Shown here: piece after piece, positions 34,254 to 42,574 of the stretch | Numbering within the stretch: position 1 is the first letter of the stretch | Layout: every line of letters starts with the position of its first letter | Assembly (NCBI GenBank): GCA_964386435.1 | Contig: CAYLSV010000020.1 | Span: forward strand, 1-49,227 | DNA from: CAYLSV01 sp964386435 | GTDB lineage: Bacteria; Planctomycetota; Phycisphaerae; Tepidisphaerales; Tepidisphaeraceae | Length of the DNA: 49,227 bases | Direction: 5' to 3' | Made by a program: the position numbers and the translations under genes | The notes under the pieces: model-generated | What the model was told of the DNA's origin: nothing | The model's input: the letters and a program-made list of their open reading frames with translations, nothing else | Database searches by the model: none

Positions 34254-34305
34254 ACCCGAGTGAAGTTGTGGCGGGTTCCCGCCGCATCAGCCTGAGGAGG
34301 CTTCG

Positions 34306-35355
34306 ATGGCGACAATGGAGGACATCGCGGTGCGGGCCGGCGTGAATCGCGCCACCGTCTCGAACGTGCTCAACGGCCGCTTCCAAGCCCGCCGTTCCGA
34401 TGCCGTGCGTCGGGCCGACCGCATTCGCAAAATCGCCCACGAGATGGGCTACCGGTTCAACGTCGCCGCCCGCTCGACGCGGACCGGCACGACGGGGCTG
34501 ATCGGGTTGATCCGCTCGCCGCTGCTGAGCCACTCGGTGCACGCCCCGGAGTTCGAGTCGGGCGTCGACGAGGCGCTGCACCGCCGCGGGCTGTGCCTGG
34601 TGCGGGATTTGATCGACCAGGCCGTGGAGAACGACGACGCCGAGGACGCCACGCGGGTGCCGCGGATCGTGCGGGAGAAGGTCGTCGACGGCCTGTTGGT
34701 GAATTACGCCTTCGGCACGCCCCCGGCGGTCCGGCGGCTGCTGGACCGCTGCCAGATCCCGGCGCTGTGGATCAACCGCAAGCGGGACGCCAACTGCGTC
34801 CACCCGGCCGACGAGGGGGCGGCGTTCGACGCCACGCGCCACCTGATTGGGCTAGGCCACACCGACATCGGCTTCGTGGTGGCCGGGCACGAGGCGCTGG
34901 GCGGGTACGAGCCGCACTACAGCACAATCGACCGCGTCGCCGGCTACCGCCGGGCGATGCTCGCCGCCGGGCTGCGGCCGCGGATCCTCGAGACGGACAA
35001 GCCCGGCGACCTCAGGGACAAGGTCGGCCACGGCCTGCGCGAGGCGCAGAAGCTGCTGGCGATGCCCGACCGGCCCACGGCGTTGGTGTGCGAGCGCGAC
35101 GGCCACAACGTGCTCCACGCCGCGGCGCTGGCGGGGGTCCGGGTGCCGCGGGAGCTGTCGCTTATCACCTTCGACAACGTCGCCGCCAGCGGACAGCACA
35201 TCCCGATCGACCGCATGCTCGTGCGGTACAAGGCGCTGGGCGTCCTGGCGGTGGAGGAGCTGCTGCACCTGATGAATGACGAAGCGCCCGAGCCCCGTCG
35301 GCCGGTCGCGGTCCCCTTCGAGTTCCACCTGACCGGAACCACCACCCGCCGCTAA
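34306..35355 (+). CDS. LacI-family transcriptional regulator
   Basis: 349 residues. Helix-turn-helix ATMEDIAVRAGVNRATVSNVLNGR at the start, then the hinge (AARSTRTGTTGLIGLI) and a periplasmic-binding-type sensor domain with ELSLITFDNVAASGQHIPIDRM, the standard end of the fold. An excellent ribosome-binding site GAGGAGG (34294-34300) precedes the ATG. It would respond to a sugar from the glycan and control the surrounding hydrolases. It is divergent from the rhamnosidase gene and followed at 31 bases by the PEP-CTERM gene. Confidence 0.92.
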   Translation: MATMEDIAVRAGVNRATVSNVLNGRFQARRSDAVRRADRIRKIAHEMGYRFNVAARSTRTGTTGLIGLIRSPLLSHSVHAPEFESGVDEALHRRGLCLVRDLIDQAVENDDAEDATRVPRIVREKVVDGLLVNYAFGTPPAVRRLLDRCQIPALWINRKRDANCVHPADEGAAFDATRHLIGLGHTDIGFVVAGHEALGGYEPHYSTIDRVAGYRRAMLAAGLRPRILETDKPGDLRDKVGHGLREAQKLLAMPDRPTALVCERDGHNVLHAAALAGVRVPRELSLITFDNVAASGQHIPIDRMLVRYKALGVLAVEELLHLMNDEAPEPRRPVAVPFEFHLTGTTTRR

Positions 35356-35386
35356 ACAGCGGCCCAGATCTTTCTTTGGAGGAAAC

Positions 35387-36073
35387 ATGAAATCTGCCAT
35401 CACCACCGCCGCCGCAATGGCGGCCACAGCGCTCGCCGTTGCCGCGACTCAAACCGCCGCGACTCAGGCCGCCGTGATCGACTTCGAGTCGGTCGCGCTC
35501 ACCGCCGGCGAAGCGAACGTCGGAACTGTCTACACCGAGGATGGTCTCGTGCTGGAAGGCTACAGCTTCAGCGGCTCCGCCGACCCGGACCCGTTCGACG
35601 TGCCCGAGCCGATCATCGTGGAGTCGATCAACGGTGACAAGCGTGGCCGGATCAACAACTTCGACCGGAACCTGCTGCTGCGGTCGGCGGACAACGCGCC
35701 GTTCACGCTCAACTCCTTCGACATCTCGAACTTCACGTTCAACCAGAACCACAACCACCAGGTCACGCTGATCTACTCGTTTGCCGACGGGAGCCCGGAC
35801 CAGCAGGTGACGCTCGTGACCGGCGTCGATTTCTCGGCCGACCGGAGCGTCGAGACGACGATCTCGCCCAACGTGTCCAACTTGAGCAGCGTGTTCTTCG
35901 TCAACGGCTTAACCGCCGACCAGGGCAATCCCGACGGCAGCGGCCCCGGGGAGCCGGGGTCCGCCCGCAACTTCTTCATCGACGACATCAACGCGACCGC
36001 CGTGCCCGAGCCCGCTTCGGCCGCGGCGATCATCGGCCTGGGCGGGCTGTTGCTCGGCCGCCGCCGCGGCTGA
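35387..36073 (+). CDS. PEP-CTERM exported protein
   Basis: 228 residues. N-terminal signal peptide with an Ala-rich hydrophobic core (MKSAITTAAAMAATALAVAA), a beta-rich middle of about 150 residues, and the C-terminal sorting signal VPEPASAAAIIGLGG-LLLGRRRG with the PEP motif, a hydrophobic helix and an Arg cluster. Proteins of this kind are processed by an exosortase and anchored or released at the cell surface. The ribosome-binding site GGAGG (35378-35382) is strong. The middle contains a stretch with NFTFNQNHNHQVTLIYSF, no known enzyme motif. Sits between lacI and the prepilin-like gene. Confidence 0.87.
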   Translation: MKSAITTAAAMAATALAVAATQTAATQAAVIDFESVALTAGEANVGTVYTEDGLVLEGYSFSGSADPDPFDVPEPIIVESINGDKRGRINNFDRNLLLRSADNAPFTLNSFDISNFTFNQNHNHQVTLIYSFADGSPDQQVTLVTGVDFSADRSVETTISPNVSNLSSVFFVNGLTADQGNPDGSGPGEPGSARNFFIDDINATAVPEPASAAAIIGLGGLLLGRRRG

Positions 36074-36162
36074 TCGCCCTCCTCCTCCCGCCTTTGTCAG
36101 CTTGATGGTCGGCAAGGGTGTTTCGCCCCGAGTTTCTTTTCCTCAACCACCGGAGGACGGTT

Positions 36163-37035
36163 ATGCCCGTCAAGGACATCCGCCACGATTGCCGCGGCTT
36201 CACGCTCGTGGAGCTGCTCGTGGTCATCGGCATCATCGCGCTGCTCATCAGCATCCTGTTGCCGTCGCTGCAAAGCGCCCGCGCCTCGGCCCAAGCCGTC
36301 AAGTGCCTGAGCAACGCCCGGCAGATGAGCCAAGGGCTCATCATGTACAACACCGAGAACAACGGCGACATGCCGCCCGGCGAAGGCATGGAGGGCGCCG
36401 ACGGCAACCTCGCTTACGGCCATGAGCTCGGCTACAACTACCGGCCGAGCCAGAATCTGTCGACGATGTGGTCGGACTACCCGTTCGTCGGCAAGTACGT
36501 GCCCAACCCGATCGACCCATCCCGCCCCGCCCAACGAGGCGGCCGCAACGGATACGTCGACGAGCGGGCCGACAACATCTTCGTCTGTCCCAGCGATGAA
36601 TCCGAAGCCTTTCCCGACGGCAACGGCCGACACAACAGCTACGCGATCATCAGCCAAGTCTGGCCCATTCGGACCCGGTTCCAGCCGAACCGCCAGGTCA
36701 TCCAGCGGCAGTACCACGACCGCCTGTTCCGCCAAGCCCAAGTCCGTCGGCCGAGCGAAACGCTGTTCGTCCTCGACGGCTTCGCCTTCAAGCACCGCCA
36801 CATCTTCGTCGCCGAGGGGCCGTGGGGCTTCCGCGAATCGATCCAGACCGGCATCGACCGCAGCGTCTACCACTCCAACCGCCACGACGGCAAAACCAAC
36901 TTTGCCATGTTCGACGGCTCGGCGAGGACCATGCAGAACAGCGACACGACGCTCACCGTCGAGGACGCTTGGTACAACGGCGAGTTCAAGGTCTCGCCGA
37001 CCCTAACCAGAGATAACAAGCCGCCCCGCGACTGA
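36163..37035 (+). CDS. prepilin-like protein with H-X9-DG motif
   Basis: 290 residues. Type IV prepilin-style leader with GFTLVELLVVIGIIALLIS (cleavage after Gly12, Glu at position +5), then a soluble head. The ending has the planctomycete signature H-x9-DG: RHDGKTNFAMFDGSA. Such proteins are exported by a type II secretion or pilus-like machine and probably form surface structures; many copies occur in planctomycete genomes. A GGAGG-type site precedes the ATG (36151-36155). It follows the PEP-CTERM gene by 89 bases and precedes another glycoside hydrolase-like gene. Confidence 0.88.
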   Translation: MPVKDIRHDCRGFTLVELLVVIGIIALLISILLPSLQSARASAQAVKCLSNARQMSQGLIMYNTENNGDMPPGEGMEGADGNLAYGHELGYNYRPSQNLSTMWSDYPFVGKYVPNPIDPSRPAQRGGRNGYVDERADNIFVCPSDESEAFPDGNGRHNSYAIISQVWPIRTRFQPNRQVIQRQYHDRLFRQAQVRRPSETLFVLDGFAFKHRHIFVAEGPWGFRESIQTGIDRSVYHSNRHDGKTNFAMFDGSARTMQNSDTTLTVEDAWYNGEFKVSPTLTRDNKPPRD

Positions 37036-37147
37036 TCGTTCTGCTGGACCGACTCGCTTGATTGTCCGACGACGCGCTTCCACTTGGCGGCGGTCGGAGT
37101 CGGGCTGCACCAACTTAACCCGCACCTTTTGAACCGGAAGTCACCCG

Positions 37148-39388
37148 ATGAAGTACGCCGCTCCTATATCTCGCCTTGCCGTTGCCGCGTCGCTCGCGCT
37201 GGGTGGCGTCGCGTCCGCTGAATCGATGGAGCCGTTTGAGCCGGGGGATTTGCCGGAGTTGGCGGTGAATCTTGGCGGGCTGCATTACTACTCGCGTGGC
37301 CACGTGTTCGCCAACGCGCTCATGCTCGAGGACCGCGGCTGGCGGTTTGCCGATGATGCGAAGCAGTCGGTGCCGTTCGACCAGCTCGACGCCGACGGCT
37401 ACCCGACGGCCCTTGGCGGCCGGACCGTGTTTGCCGCACCCTTCCAGAACAACAAGCTCCGCCCGGCCTATCCGCTGGGCCGATACGTGGTGACGTGGGA
37501 GGGCGAGGGCGACGTCGTGCTGCCGGGCGACGCCACGCTCGTCGAAGGTTCGGCCGAGGCCAACCGCCGGGTCTACGACGTGACCAAGGCCGCTGGGTCC
37601 GGGCTGCGGATCGAGCTCACCGGGGCCGACGGTGAGAACCGCGTCCGCGACGTTCGCGTCTGGATGCCCGACCCGACCGACCCGCAGAACTCCTCGCTCG
37701 AGCCGGCCGACGGTGAGCCGGAGCCTCTTTTCCACCCGCTGTACGTCGAGCACATCAACGCCGATCCGGAGCTGTTCGGCGTGTTGCGGTTCATGGACTG
37801 GCTGGCGACCAACCAGAACGCTCAGGAGACGTGGGACGACCGCCGGCCGCCCAACTACGCGATGGTCACTCGCACTATCGACGGCAAGCCGACGCCGGGG
37901 GCCAATGGCGACAAGCCGGGGAAGATCGGGTTGGCGTGGGAGCACGTGATCGCGTTCGCCAACGAGACCGACAAGCACGCCTGGATCAACGTCCCGCACG
38001 CCGCCGACGATGAGTACGTCCGCAACCTCGCCAAGCTCATCCGCTTTGGCAGCGACGCCCAAGGCAACCCGTATGAGCAGCCGCAGGACCAGCCGGTTCA
38101 CGCCCCACTGAAGGATGATCTGCGGGTGTGGGTCGAGCACAGCAACGAGATCTGGAGCGGCGGCGGCAACTTCCCCCAAGGCGATTGGGCCGAGGCCGAA
38201 GGCGAGAAGCTGGGCTTGAGCAAAGCCGAGTTCAACGCCGTGCGGGCCGCCCAGATCTGGCAAATCTTCAACGAAGTTTTCGCCGAGGACGCCAATCGCA
38301 TCGTTCGCCCGGCGATGGCGTGGACCGGGCAGATCGACCGCTACACCCGCCCCTACCTCGAGCGGCTCGTTGCCGAGGATGACACCACGCCGACCGACAC
38401 CGCCCCCCACTTCTTGAGCACCACGACCTACTTCGGCCAGCCGTTGGTCGACTACGCGTTCAACAACAAGCTGTTCATGCAGGTCGAGGACTACAACGAC
38501 CCGAGCGACCCGGCGATCAATCGGGCGTTCGATTACCTGCTCAACGACCTCGTCCTGGCCGGCGGCGACACCGGCGGCGAACGGACCAACGCGTTGGGCG
38601 GCATTGGCGGCGCGAACATGGCGCTGGCCGAAGAATTCGGTTTGCCGCTGGTGAGTTATGAGGGCAACACCAGCATGTACACCGAGGGCCGCAACTGGAT
38701 GATGCGCGATAAGGGCGACTTGGAAAACGAGAACATCAACTCCGGCTGGCAGGCCCGGCAGGACACCAGCCGCGAGCGCGTCTTTAGCGTGGCCAACCAC
38801 GTGAATGAGAATTACCCCGATGACGATGACCGGCAGTGGAACGATGACCGGTTGACCAAGCTCATCCGCGCGGTTAACGAACACCCGCGAATGATCGACG
38901 TCTACCGCGCTCACCTCGCTTTGGCCAAGAGCGTCGGTTTGCATACACACGGCGTGTTCGTCGACATCTCCGGCGGCGGCAAGCACGGCCACTGGGGCCA
39001 CAAGACGAGCATGTACCAACCCGTCGGCGATGAACTGGGCGAGGCCGTCAAGTGGCACTTCCTCCAGGAATGGCAAGCCGAACAGAAGGACATCAACGAG
39101 CTCGGCGTCGGCGGCGAGACCGTTGGCAGCCGCCCTTCCCTGCCGCCGGCCGGCGTCGTCGCGACCGTCGCCCCCGGCGAACGAGTCAGCCATCGCTTCG
39201 ACGTCACCGATGGCGAGCTGTCGTTAATCGCCGCAGTGCTGCCGAAGGGCGTGAGCTTTGACGGCAACAGTCTGACCGGCGTTGTGGCAAACGACGAGGA
39301 GTCCGGCATTTACCGCCTGCTCCTCCGCGCCCTCGACGCCGACGGCGATGTGGCATACGCGATCTATGCGGTGGAAGTCACGGAATAG
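37148..39388 (+). CDS. secreted protein with glycoside-hydrolase-like barrel
   Basis: 746 residues. Signal peptide MKYAAPISRLAVAASLALGG with cleavage near VASA. The barrel region has VWVEHSNEIWSGGGNFPQ with Glu334 as a likely catalytic acid and VSYEGNTSMYTEG with Glu505 as a likely nucleophile, a layout seen in clan GH-A and often annotated only as hypothetical in planctomycetes. The N-terminal 200 residues look like a beta-sandwich, and the last 80 residues a Big/cadherin-like domain. The substrate is unknown. It is the last gene of the sugar locus, 112 bases after the prepilin-like gene. Confidence 0.72.
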   Translation: MKYAAPISRLAVAASLALGGVASAESMEPFEPGDLPELAVNLGGLHYYSRGHVFANALMLEDRGWRFADDAKQSVPFDQLDADGYPTALGGRTVFAAPFQNNKLRPAYPLGRYVVTWEGEGDVVLPGDATLVEGSAEANRRVYDVTKAAGSGLRIELTGADGENRVRDVRVWMPDPTDPQNSSLEPADGEPEPLFHPLYVEHINADPELFGVLRFMDWLATNQNAQETWDDRRPPNYAMVTRTIDGKPTPGANGDKPGKIGLAWEHVIAFANETDKHAWINVPHAADDEYVRNLAKLIRFGSDAQGNPYEQPQDQPVHAPLKDDLRVWVEHSNEIWSGGGNFPQGDWAEAEGEKLGLSKAEFNAVRAAQIWQIFNEVFAEDANRIVRPAMAWTGQIDRYTRPYLERLVAEDDTTPTDTAPHFLSTTTYFGQPLVDYAFNNKLFMQVEDYNDPSDPAINRAFDYLLNDLVLAGGDTGGERTNALGGIGGANMALAEEFGLPLVSYEGNTSMYTEGRNWMMRDKGDLENENINSGWQARQDTSRERVFSVANHVNENYPDDDDRQWNDDRLTKLIRAVNEHPRMIDVYRAHLALAKSVGLHTHGVFVDISGGGKHGHWGHKTSMYQPVGDELGEAVKWHFLQEWQAEQKDINELGVGGETVGSRPSLPPAGVVATVAPGERVSHRFDVTDGELSLIAAVLPKGVSFDGNSLTGVVANDEESGIYRLLLRALDADGDVAYAIYAVEVTE

Positions 39389-39410
39389 AGCAAGCTTCAA
39401 CCTGAACAAC

Positions 39411-39519
39411 GTCGCTGGAACCCCCACAGCCGCGTAGCGGCGGGGCTACGCGATCGCTCGTACGTGCTTGTGTAGCGTGCGTAGCCCCGCCGCTACGCGG
39501 CGGTGGGGGTTCCAGCGAC
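39411..39519. repeat. nested intergenic inverted repeat, copy 2
   Basis: Arms 39411-39451 and 39479-39519 (41 bases) are reverse complements with one mismatch and a 27-base spacer. Within each arm a further hairpin can form, GCGTAGC/GCTACGC around CCCGCC. The core GCGGCGGGGCTACGC is the same as in the element at 5746-5842 apart from A/G differences, while the outer arms differ between the two elements but stay complementary within each. Confidence 0.9.
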
Positions 39520-39594
39520 GCACGCAAACCAGCAACGCTCGGATATGGATCGCGCGACGCCACGAGGCAGTCACAGCGCCGCGTATGTTACATC

Positions 39595-40530
39595 ATGGAC
39601 GGCCTCGCCCTGCGCTTGCTCGATGCCAATGCCAACCGCGCCCGCGAGGGGTTGCGGGTGGTGGAGGACGTTGGGCGGTTCATGCTCGACGACGCGACGC
39701 TCGCCGCCGGGCTCAAGCGGGTGCGACACGCGCTCGACATCGCCCTGCGGCCGCTGGCGGGCGAGGCGCTGGCGTGGCGTGACGTTGGCGGCGACGTGGG
39801 CACCACGATCACGACGCCAACGGAGCGGCAACGGGCATCGACGGCCGACGTGGCGCGGGCGGCGGGCAAGCGGGTCGGCGAGGCGCTTCGGGCGATCGAG
39901 GAGGTGCTGAAGATCGTCGACCCCAATGCCGCCGCCGGGGTGGAGCGGGCGCGGTACGAGTTTTACCGGCTCGAGCAACGCCTGCTCCGGCAACTCGACC
40001 GCAGCGGGCGGATGGGCGGCGTGCGGGTGTACGTGCTGATCACCGAGTCGATTTGCCGGGAAAACTGGCAGAAAGTGGCCGCCGCGGCGTTGTCGGGCGG
40101 GGCCGACTGCTTGCAGCTGCGGGAGCCGGATTTGCCGGCGGATGAACTGCTGAGCCGGGCCCGCTGGCTTGTGGCGGCGTGTCGGGAGGCGGGGGCGGTG
40201 AGCATCGTCAACGACCGCCCCGACATCGCTGTGCTCAGCAACGCCGACGGCGTGCACGTCGGCCAGGACGATCTGCCGCCGGCGGAGGTTCGCAAGATCG
40301 TCGGCCCCAACCGCCTCGTCGGCGTCAGCACGCACGGCATCGAGCAGGCGCAGGCCGCGGTCGCCGCCGGGGCCGACTACCTCGGCGTCGGCCCGATGTT
40401 CCCGAGCGCGACCAAGCCACGCGACATCCTGCCCGGCCCCGCCTACGCCAAGCAGGCCGCGGCCCTGCAGTGTCCGACGGTGGCGATCGGCGGGATCACG
40501 CTGGCGAACGTGGCGGAGGTCGTGGCCACC
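39595..40530 (+). CDS. thiE: ThiD2-ThiE fusion, thiamine phosphate synthase (cut by gap)
   Basis: 312 residues are visible before the 84-N gap. The first 130 residues are the ThiD2 domain (LRLLDANANRAREGLRVVED), found fused to ThiE in several phyla; the second part is ThiE, with CLQLREPDLPADELL (a variation on the usual LQLREK), NDRPDIAVLSNADGVHVGQDDLP, STH, and GADYLGVGPMFPSATKP. ThiE joins the thiazole and pyrimidine halves of thiamine. The last part of the barrel is missing because of the gap; about 25-35 residues should follow. The ATG at 39595 begins the ThiD2 domain. It lies 206 bases after the previous gene, past an inverted repeat. Confidence 0.88.
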
Positions 40531-40614
40531 NNNNNNNNNNNNNNNNNNNNNNNNNNNNNNNNNNNNNNNNNNNNNNNNNNNNNNNNNNNNNNNNNNNNNN
40601 NNNNNNNNNNNNNN
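40531..40614. other. assembly gap near end of thiE
   Basis: 84 N. The sequence to the right of it encodes, on the opposite strand, an unrelated hydrolase fragment, so the two sides may not be truly adjacent. Confidence 0.95.
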
Positions 40615-40683
40615 GTCGTCCTCGGGCGCGCCCGAGGCGCCGTAGCCGCGGAGATCCGGGACGATGACCTTGTACCCTCGCCT
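40615..40683 (-). pseudogene. start-less alpha/beta-hydrolase fragment
   Basis: The minus strand reads RGYKVIVPDLRGYGASGAPEDD, the strand-turn-strand of an epoxide-hydrolase-type alpha/beta hydrolase. An in-frame TAG lies directly upstream (before RRGYKV), so no start codon can serve it. It is either a decayed gene end, or more likely a piece of a different contig joined here. Confidence 0.7.
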
Positions 40684-40695
40684 CTACGATGCCCC

Positions 40696-41094
40696 GTGAA
40701 CCCGCTCATTCTCTACGACGGCGACTGCGGGCTGTGTCAGAAGAGCGTGCGGTTCGTCCTCGACCGCGACCCCGGCGGCCGGTTCCGGTTCGCGGCGTTG
40801 CAAAGCGACGTCGGCCGACAGGTGCTGAAGGCGGCAAATCTTCCGGAAGATTTCGCCGATTCGCTCGTGCTCGTCGACGACGTCGGCACGCACACCCACT
40901 CAACCGCGGCCGTGCGCATCGCTCGGCAGCTTGACGGCCCCGCCCGACTGCTCGCAGTCGGGCGGTTCGTGCCGCGGCCGTTGCGGGACGCGGCATATCG
41001 GCTCGTCGCCCGGAACCGGTTCAGATTCTTCGGCAAAGGCGACGCGTGCGAGACGGCGACCGAGGCGGAGCGGGCGCGGTTTATCGACGCGTGA
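40696..41094 (+). CDS. DCC-family thiol-disulfide oxidoreductase-like protein
   Basis: 132 residues. The thioredoxin-like start has the signature ILYDGDCGLCQKSVRFVLDRD, with the D-G-x-C-x2-C motif that names the DCC (DUF393) family. The helix-rich remainder, ARLLAVGRFVPRPLRDAAYRLVARNRFRFFG, is typical. The probable role is in redox or cofactor chemistry near the membrane; no specific substrate is known. The GTG start at 40696 gives a protein that begins right at the first strand. Convergent with the glycosyltransferase, seven bases apart. Confidence 0.86.
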   Translation: MNPLILYDGDCGLCQKSVRFVLDRDPGGRFRFAALQSDVGRQVLKAANLPEDFADSLVLVDDVGTHTHSTAAVRIARQLDGPARLLAVGRFVPRPLRDAAYRLVARNRFRFFGKGDACETATEAERARFIDA

Positions 41095-41101
41095 GTCCGA
41101 C

Positions 41102-42412
41102 CTACGCCGCCCGCAGCCGCCGCGGCGGGCGGTCGGCCTGGCCCTTGAGCCAGCGGTAGATTTGCGTCGTCGCCGCGGCGCGGGCGGCCCACGTGTGATG
41201 GGCGAGGATGTCGGCGTAAGCGGCCGCGCCTTTGTTGTCCACCGCCGCCGGGTTCTCGACCAGCTCCCGCAGCACGCCGCGCAGGTGGCTGACGAGCTGC
41301 CCCCGCGTGCCCATCGGCAGCCGCCAGCCGGTGCGGTGGTTCACCAGCTCGCCGACGCCGCCGTAGTCCGGCACGACGCATGGCAGGCCAACCGCGTTCG
41401 CCTCCAGCACCACGCCGCCGCCGAACTCGCGGATGCTGGGGAACGTCAGCACGTCCGACTCGATCAGCCGATCCTGCACCGCCGCGTGCTCAACCCAGCC
41501 GCTGAGCGTGACGCCGGATTCGAGTTTTTCCCCGGAGATCATCGCCTCCAGCTCGCCCCGCTGCGGGCCGTCGCCGATGACGTCGATCGTCAGCTTGCCC
41601 TCCCGCACCAGCGGCGCGGCGGCCTCGATCAGCATGTCGCACCCCTTGTACGGCACCAACCGCCCGAGAAACACGCACCGCAACGGCAGCGTCGCCGTCC
41701 GCGTCCGGCGCTTGTTGAATCGCGTCGGGTCGATGGCGTTCTCCGGCAGGTAGAACGCTTTTTGCCGGCCGACGCGGTTCATCTGCCGCCAGGTCGCCAT
41801 GCTCGCGATGAGGATGGCCGAGGCGTCGCGGCGGGCGGTGCGGTAGCCGGGGCTGAGCTTGTAGACGTCGCGGACGTAGCTGAGCCACTCCTTCTCACGC
41901 CGCCGGGCCGAGTCGAACTCCTTCGGCCACGGCACCCCGCCGTTGAGCGGCCCCCACACGAACGGCACGTTAATCTTCCGGCACCGCCCCGCCGTCCGCG
42001 GCGCCAGCGTCGGCGACAGCGGCGTGAGCTGGTGCACGACGTCGAACTCACCCGCCTTCAGCTCGCCCCCGAACTGCCGCCACAAGAGCCGCTCGAAGTA
42101 CGGCCACCCCAACGCGCTGACCGCCATCCGCGTGGTCCACCCCTTCCCCTTGCCGCCGGCGAGCTTGTCGCCCAGCTTGAACAACGGCCCGGCGACCTTC
42201 TCCGTATCAAGCGCGGTGAAGTTTTCGCCCTCGGTCAACCCGGCCCGAACCAGCGCGTCGCGGTTGCGCACTTGCGTGACCAGGTGCGCCTCGACGTCCG
42301 GCCGGGCCGCGAGCGCGGCGTAATGCGACCAGCCGACCAGCGGCACGCTGACCCACTCCGGGTTGCACGCCTCGGCGACGATGAGGGCGCGGATCGGCGT
42401 CGAATCGCTCAC
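41102..42412 (-). CDS. GT4-type glycosyltransferase
   Basis: 436 residues. Two Rossmann-like halves of the GT-B fold: the N-terminal part contains VGWSHYAALAARPDVEAHLV and FDVVHQLTPLS, the C-terminal part FLGRLVPYKGCDMLIEA, DVIGDGPQRGELEAMI and the nucleotide-sugar binding IREFGGGVVLEANAVGLPCVV (E-x7-E pattern). It would add a sugar to a lipid- or polysaccharide-linked acceptor. The GTG start at 42412 has a GGGGAGG sequence just before it, although the spacing is short. Convergent with the DCC gene and divergent from the RTX gene. Confidence 0.85.
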   Translation of the reverse strand: MSDSTPIRALIVAEACNPEWVSVPLVGWSHYAALAARPDVEAHLVTQVRNRDALVRAGLTEGENFTALDTEKVAGPLFKLGDKLAGGKGKGWTTRMAVSALGWPYFERLLWRQFGGELKAGEFDVVHQLTPLSPTLAPRTAGRCRKINVPFVWGPLNGGVPWPKEFDSARRREKEWLSYVRDVYKLSPGYRTARRDASAILIASMATWRQMNRVGRQKAFYLPENAIDPTRFNKRRTRTATLPLRCVFLGRLVPYKGCDMLIEAAAPLVREGKLTIDVIGDGPQRGELEAMISGEKLESGVTLSGWVEHAAVQDRLIESDVLTFPSIREFGGGVVLEANAVGLPCVVPDYGGVGELVNHRTGWRLPMGTRGQLVSHLRGVLRELVENPAAVDNKGAAAYADILAHHTWAARAAATTQIYRWLKGQADRPPRRLRAA

Positions 42413-42574
42413 CTCCCCAACATCGGCCCGAGGCCGCCCGCGGCGACGGACCGATAATGTGTCGGCGTGCCTTTTTCTTCCCTGACACTTGCCGTGGCCC
42501 TGCTCGAATTGGTTGTTGTGCTCGCAGGACATTCGCCGGCCACGATGGCCAGCGGCAACCAGGACAGGGAAGCC

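Noticed and set aside
37115..39193. 692-codon minus-strand frame opposite the GH-like gene
   Set aside because: The plus strand has a signal peptide and conserved active-site motifs; this frame has none.
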